Of a stretch of 16,417 nt of DNA, positions 12,540-16,417 are shown in pieces. Source of the stretch: Candidatus Nitrosopumilus sp. (lineage in GTDB: Archaea; Thermoproteota; Nitrososphaeria; Nitrososphaerales; Nitrosopumilaceae); NCBI GenBank assembly GCA_016784625.1, contig JADHUF010000022.1, positions 1 to 16,417 of the forward strand, read 5' to 3'. How positions within the stretch are numbered: the first letter of the stretch is position 1; each line of letters begins with the position of its first letter. The translations under genes were made by a program, and so were the position numbers. Under the pieces are notes generated by a model that was not told where the DNA came from, searched no databases, and was given only the letters and a program-made list of their open reading frames with translations.

Positions 12540-14261
12540 TCAAGGCATGATTTTTTTAATGTCATTGATCATTCTTCTCAACACAGAATTAGTTTCAGTG
12601 TTTTCATCAACAGGTTTTTTCACGATGTCGTTTTTTGGGAGTTTAATGGTAAACGTTGTAGGATTGTTATGCACAGAGATTTTTCCGCCATGTTGTTCGA
12701 CAATATTCTTACAAATTCCCAAACCCAATCCAGTTCCAGTAGACTTTGTAGTGAATAATGGATCAAAAATTTGAGAGATCTTATCACTGGGAATACCAGG
12801 TCCAGAGTCAACTATGGAAATTACCACATTCTCAGGATCAGCCTCAGTTGAAATAGTAATAATTCCTTCATGTTCAATTGATTGTATAGAATTAGTGATT
12901 AAATTTGAAAAAACAGATTTCATTTTACTTGAATCGCAATTTAGGGACATTTCATTTTTAGGTAAATTAATTTGAATATCTTTTGGAATCTCAATATTTG
13001 AGAGTACAATTTTAAGCAGAGAATTAATTGAGATTTTTTCCTTATGCATTTTTGAGCTTTTTGCAAACTCTAAAACATCATCAATGATAGAAAATACGGA
13101 ATCTATTGAATTTTCGATGCGATTAGCATAATGTTTTGTTTTTTCATCAATGTTAGGACCTAAATTCATTCGTAATAATTCAAGATTGCTTTTGATAACA
13201 GTTAGCGGATTTTTTAAATCATGAGACATACGTGATGCCATAGTTCCAATCGTGGTGATTTTTTCACTATTTGCTGCATCTTGAGTTAATCTCAAATTTT
13301 TTGCAAGGACTCTGAAAACATAGAACAATAACAAACTCATTGAAAAACCAACCATAGGAATGAAAAATAAAAGCAACATGCCGATTTGTTCAGGCGGATT
13401 TTCAACTCCTTCATAAACAAACACCCAATTTCGGTTGTGAATTGGAATTGGAATTGTTGTAGAAAAATCAATGTCATCAAGTGTGTGTTGGGATATATCA
13501 TCAGAATTGAAAAACAAATTTTCGTCAGAAACTTGGTCATCATAAATTTTTAATCGAAGATCTTCAAACGTTGTCAAATCAACAGTTCCTTGAACAAAGT
13601 CATCAATCCTAAAGACAGTGTAAACCAATCCTTGTAAACTATCTGAATCAGTATTAGAATAAATTGGAACAAGCATTAAAAAGCCATTTTGGATATTGTC
13701 TTCAATTTCTTGAACTAGAATTATTTTTCCAGTAATGGCAGTAGTTCCAGTTTCTTTAACTAGATTTACTGCATCCCGCCTTGTTTGCTCAAAATAAATA
13801 TCATATCCAATAGCTTTTTGATTTCTAACATCCGATGGTTCTAAGAACAATATAGGATAGTATTCATCTCGATCTCCAGAGGGGATAATTTCAAAATTGT
13901 CAATTCCGTAATTTTTTAATTGAGAAACTAGTTTCTCCCTATCATCATGCATGGTGTGTTGAGCATATCCAACTCCTTGCAGGCCAGGATACCTAGTTGA
14001 GAGATCATTCATGGCAATAAAAGTACGCCATTCATCAAATTCTACATTTTCTGATGCAGCAAAAAGTCCCTTTGCACCAACTAAAACTTGCTCATATTGT
14101 TGAAGTTCATCAGAAATCAGAATAGTCATAAGATTAGCATCATCAGTAAAAGACTGATTCTGAGATTGTGTTAAATTGTATGAATAGCCAATCCAAATTA
14201 GAAGAGTGATTGAAACAGATGCTAGCAGCATAACCCATGAAATAGATGCAAGTTTTTTCAT
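12540..14261 (-). CDS. CHASE-domain sensor histidine kinase (orphan)
   Basis: A membrane sensor kinase of about 573 residues from ATG 14261; a 4-codon longer form from TTG 14273 is possible, but the ATG precedes the natural MKKLASISW start. Counting from the longer form: membrane helix 1 at 13-30, an extracellular CHASE-type ligand domain at about 45-285 (GAKGLFAASENV, then RYPGLQGVGYAQ are typical), membrane helix 2 at about 297-321, a HisKA dimerisation helix with phosphoryl-accepting H351 (SHDLKNPL), and a HATPase domain with N457/N461, DSGPGIP (489-495) and GTGLGLGI (513-520). All catalytic boxes are intact. No response regulator is adjacent, so its partner is unknown. It sits between leuA and the leuB-like gene, all on the same strand. 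Confidence 0.9.
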   Translation of the reverse strand: MKKLASISWVMLLASVSITLLIWIGYSYNLTQSQNQSFTDDANLMTILISDELQQYEQVLVGAKGLFAASENVEFDEWRTFIAMNDLSTRYPGLQGVGYAQHTMHDDREKLVSQLKNYGIDNFEIIPSGDRDEYYPILFLEPSDVRNQKAIGYDIYFEQTRRDAVNLVKETGTTAITGKIILVQEIEDNIQNGFLMLVPIYSNTDSDSLQGLVYTVFRIDDFVQGTVDLTTFEDLRLKIYDDQVSDENLFFNSDDISQHTLDDIDFSTTIPIPIHNRNWVFVYEGVENPPEQIGMLLLFFIPMVGFSMSLLLFYVFRVLAKNLRLTQDAANSEKITTIGTMASRMSHDLKNPLTVIKSNLELLRMNLGPNIDEKTKHYANRIENSIDSVFSIIDDVLEFAKSSKMHKEKISINSLLKIVLSNIEIPKDIQINLPKNEMSLNCDSSKMKSVFSNLITNSIQSIEHEGIITISTEADPENVVISIVDSGPGIPSDKISQIFDPLFTTKSTGTGLGLGICKNIVEQHGGKISVHNNPTTFTIKLPKNDIVKKPVDENTETNSVLRRMINDIKKIMP

Positions 14262-14343
14262 AATTTTCAACAATTCATCATACGTTTAAAATTTAGGGAA
14301 TAGTGGTTAAATTATTTAATTAAGCATGTGTGAATTTTTCATA

Positions 14344-15858
14344 TCAATTAACCTGCTTTTCTTGGAGCATTTTTTTGAGCATAATTCGATTGATTGCATC
14401 AATTACTGCTTTAACGGAGGTGGTTACAATATCCTCGCCAACTGATTTTGCCGAAACTTTGTTTCCAAACGCATCTTCAACTTTGACTGTGACTTCACAT
14501 AAGGCACCAGAACCACCAGAAATAGAAGCTAATCCATAATCTTTTATTTTGATTTCAGAAAGCTTTCCAGTAATCTTTTGAATTGCATTAAGTGCAGCAT
14601 CTACTGGCCCCACTCCGTAATCAGTTCCGACATGGTCTACACCATCAATGTTTAATTTTACAAATGCATAAGGCATTGTTCCAATTCCTGTAGATACTGA
14701 GAATCCAGTTAATTGAACAATTTTTTTGAGATCTTTTTCCCCCATGACGTTACTTGCAATTGACAATAACTCTACGTCAGTGAGTTGTTTTCCTTGATCA
14801 CCTATCACTTTGACTTCATCTAAGATTTGTTTTGATTGTTCTTCAGTTGGCGTTACTCCGTAATCAGATAACATTGCATTCATCCCATGAACTCCTGCAT
14901 GTTTTCCAACTTGGAGCCATCTCTTTCTTCCGACTAATTCAGGACTAATTGGCTCGTATGTGAGCGGATTGCTCAATACACCGTGTGTATGAATTCCCGA
15001 TTCATGGCCAAATGCATTAGTTCCAACTATTGCCTTGTTTGGTTGAACTATAATTCCCACAGTCTTTGAGATGAATCTAGATGTTTCATAAATTAATTCA
15101 GATTTAATGTTAGTTTCGTATTTTTGCTCGAATGGAAGACATTTCAATGCCATTGAAAATTCTTCCAAGGACGCATTTCCTGCTCGCTCTCCAATTCCAT
15201 TAATTGTCACATGTGCACAAGAAGCTCCGGCATGAACTCCGGCTAATGAATTTGCAACTGCCAATCCAAAATCATTATGACAGTGAACACTTACCGGAAG
15301 TTTTGTAGCTTCAACTGTATCGCGAGTCAATTCAGCCATATATTCAGGAGTAGAATACCCTACGGTATCAGGAATGTTGACTCTGTCAGCACCTGCTTTT
15401 GCAACATCTCCAAATACTTTTTTCAAAAATTCCCTATCAGTTCTTGTTGCGTCTTCAGCTGAGAATTCTACTTGCAAACCACGGGATTTGCCATACTCGA
15501 CTGCCTCAATTGCTTTTTCAAGTGCCTGATCTCGAGTCATTTTGAGTTTATACTCCAAATGGATATCAGAAGTTGCAATGAATGTGTGGATGTAATTTAA
15601 TCCCGCATCAACTGCTGCGTCAATATCAGTTTTAATAGTTCTTGTCAACCCTGCAATCTCACAAGATAATCCTTCAGCAGTTATCATCTTAACAGCTTTA
15701 AGTTCACCTTCAGAAATTACTGGAAATCCAGCTTCAATTGCATCAACCCCAAGTTCGTCAAGTTTTTTAGCAATAGATAATTTTTGATCTGGGGATAAAG
15801 AAACCCCGATTGTTTGCTCTCCATCCCTTAATGTCGTATCAAATATTCTAATTTTCAT
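14344..15858 (-). CDS. leuA: 2-isopropylmalate synthase
   Basis: A 504-residue enzyme that condenses acetyl-CoA with 2-oxoisovalerate, the first committed step of leucine synthesis. The TIM-barrel starts with DTTLRDGEQ (7-15), has the metal-binding VHCHNDFGLA (191-200; H192, H194) and NGIGERAGNASLEEF (220-234). A linker region follows and then a C-terminal LeuA regulatory domain (about 385-495; ISGGSGALCEVTV), where leucine feedback would act. Full length for LeuA. Citramalate synthase and homocitrate synthase are close relatives; the operon with ilvB and ilvN favours LeuA. The ATG overlaps the ilvN stop as ATGA, showing coupled translation. Confidence 0.9.
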   Translation of the reverse strand: MKIRIFDTTLRDGEQTIGVSLSPDQKLSIAKKLDELGVDAIEAGFPVISEGELKAVKMITAEGLSCEIAGLTRTIKTDIDAAVDAGLNYIHTFIATSDIHLEYKLKMTRDQALEKAIEAVEYGKSRGLQVEFSAEDATRTDREFLKKVFGDVAKAGADRVNIPDTVGYSTPEYMAELTRDTVEATKLPVSVHCHNDFGLAVANSLAGVHAGASCAHVTINGIGERAGNASLEEFSMALKCLPFEQKYETNIKSELIYETSRFISKTVGIIVQPNKAIVGTNAFGHESGIHTHGVLSNPLTYEPISPELVGRKRWLQVGKHAGVHGMNAMLSDYGVTPTEEQSKQILDEVKVIGDQGKQLTDVELLSIASNVMGEKDLKKIVQLTGFSVSTGIGTMPYAFVKLNIDGVDHVGTDYGVGPVDAALNAIQKITGKLSEIKIKDYGLASISGGSGALCEVTVKVEDAFGNKVSAKSVGEDIVTTSVKAVIDAINRIMLKKMLQEKQVN

Positions 15859-16337
15859 GCCCCACTCCTTTGCAAAGCAGCAACACCCGTTCGTGCAACA
15901 TCAAGTATTCCAAATGGTTTTGCTAATTCCTCAAATGCTTTGATTTGATCAGGTGTAGCAGTCAATTCCACCATGATAGAGTCTTTTTTCACATCATGTA
16001 CTTTGCCGCCATATGCATTTGCCAATTTGTTGACTTCCATACTATCACTAGCATTACTTAGTTTAATCTTAAAAAGACTGAGTTCTCGATATACGGTTTT
16101 GTGCTCATCTAAACGCTCAACTTTGACAGTGTCAATCATTTTATCAAGTTGCTTAACTATCTGGTCAATCTGTTTTTCATCACCATAAGTTGTAATGGTC
16201 ATTTTTGAATAATCAGGATTCTCAGTCACACCTACTGAGATACTATCAATATTGAAATTGCGGGATCTAAAAAGATGCGTTACCTTAAACAAGATTCCAG
16301 GTTTGTTTTCAACTAAAATAGAAAGAATTGCCCACAT
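15855..16337 (-). CDS. ilvN: Acetolactate synthase, small (regulatory) subunit
   Basis: A 160-residue regulatory subunit that binds the catalytic subunit IlvB and confers valine feedback control on acetolactate synthesis (valine, isoleucine and leucine pathways). The N-terminal ACT domain (about 1-75) begins with WAILSILVENKPGILFKVTHLF and contains FNIDSISVG, the standard signature. A C-terminal ALS_ss domain follows (about 85-158), with HDVKKDSIMVELT and FGILDVARTGV. The start is ATG 16337, since MWAILS is the usual N-terminus and the frame from TTG 16343 adds only two residues. It lies 9 bases after the ilvB stop, and its own stop overlaps the leuA start by four bases. Confidence 0.92.
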   Translation of the reverse strand: MWAILSILVENKPGILFKVTHLFRSRNFNIDSISVGVTENPDYSKMTITTYGDEKQIDQIVKQLDKMIDTVKVERLDEHKTVYRELSLFKIKLSNASDSMEVNKLANAYGGKVHDVKKDSIMVELTATPDQIKAFEELAKPFGILDVARTGVAALQRSGA

Positions 16338-16346
16338 AATCAACCA

Positions 16347-16417
16347 CTAAGAAGGTAAGATCATATCCGCAAGCGAAGTTCCAGGAGCTACAAATGGCAA
16401 TACATCTTCTTCAGGAT
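16347..16417 (-). CDS. ilvB: Acetolactate synthase, large subunit, C-terminal end (partial)
   Basis: Only the last 22 codons are in the window; they read PEEDVLPFVAPGTSLADMIL and end P-S-stop. The PEEDVLPFVAPG pattern is typical of the C-terminus of the catalytic subunit of acetolactate synthase, a thiamine diphosphate enzyme. The position immediately upstream of ilvN on the same strand, with a 9-base gap, confirms the identity. The rest of the gene lies beyond the right edge. Confidence 0.85.
   Translation of the reverse strand, partial: PEEDVLPFVAPGTSLADMILPS

Noticed and set aside
12547..12774. Open frames on the plus strand opposite the kinase, dehydrogenase, leuA and ilvN genes
   Set aside because: They are shadows of well-identified genes on the minus strand.

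Overview
The window looks like the chromosome of an ammonia-oxidising archaeon of the Nitrosopumilus/Nitrosarchaeum type (Nitrososphaerota, formerly Thaumarchaeota). The reasons are: AT-rich DNA; many genes starting close to a TATA-like box, with no Shine-Dalgarno motif and often with TTG or GTG starts; an archaeal-type AspRS tail; a compact ilvB-ilvN-leuA cluster; and a Cas1-encoding transposon (casposon) paired with a protein-primed type DNA polymerase, a combination known from this group. The lineage is an inference from gene content, not from a marker gene.

Left chromosomal part (1-2613): the end of aspS, two small downstream genes (one a zinc-ribbon protein), a 43-residue zinc-ribbon gene and a membrane-anchored protein on the minus strand. 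A 550-bp gene-free stretch follows, holding a strong candidate for a structured RNA: a three-way junction at about 1495-1598 with its own TATA-like box. Then comes a helix-turn-helix gene with a clear TATA box.

Mobile element (2629-11451, about 8.8 kb): a complete casposon with near 46-bp perfect terminal inverted repeats and a 13-15 bp target-site duplication. It sits exactly at the 3' end of an isopropylmalate/isocitrate dehydrogenase gene (leuB-like). The duplication carries the last codons and the stop, so the host gene stays intact. One end carries a family B DNA polymerase and three small genes (an AbrB-like candidate, and two unknowns). A divergent block carries an unknown protein, a zinc-ribbon protein and a ribbon-helix-helix regulator with repeated GTATAC sites. 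Next is a tightly coupled four-gene cargo operon (DUF5989-like, SxtJ-like, O-carbamoyltransferase, SGNH hydrolase/acyltransferase), probably for modification of a surface glycan or a secreted small molecule. The Cas1 casposase lies at the other end. No cas2, no other cas gene and no CRISPR array is present.

Right chromosomal part (11451-16417): all genes are on the minus strand. In transcription order they are the ilvB tail, ilvN, leuA, an orphan CHASE-domain histidine kinase, and the leuB-like dehydrogenase into whose end the casposon inserted. ilvB, ilvN and leuA form a branched-chain amino acid operon (ilvN and leuA overlap by ATGA).

The most interesting items are the casposon with its carbamoyltransferase cargo, its protein-gene target, the missing terminal protein for its polymerase, and the unexplained three-way-junction RNA.
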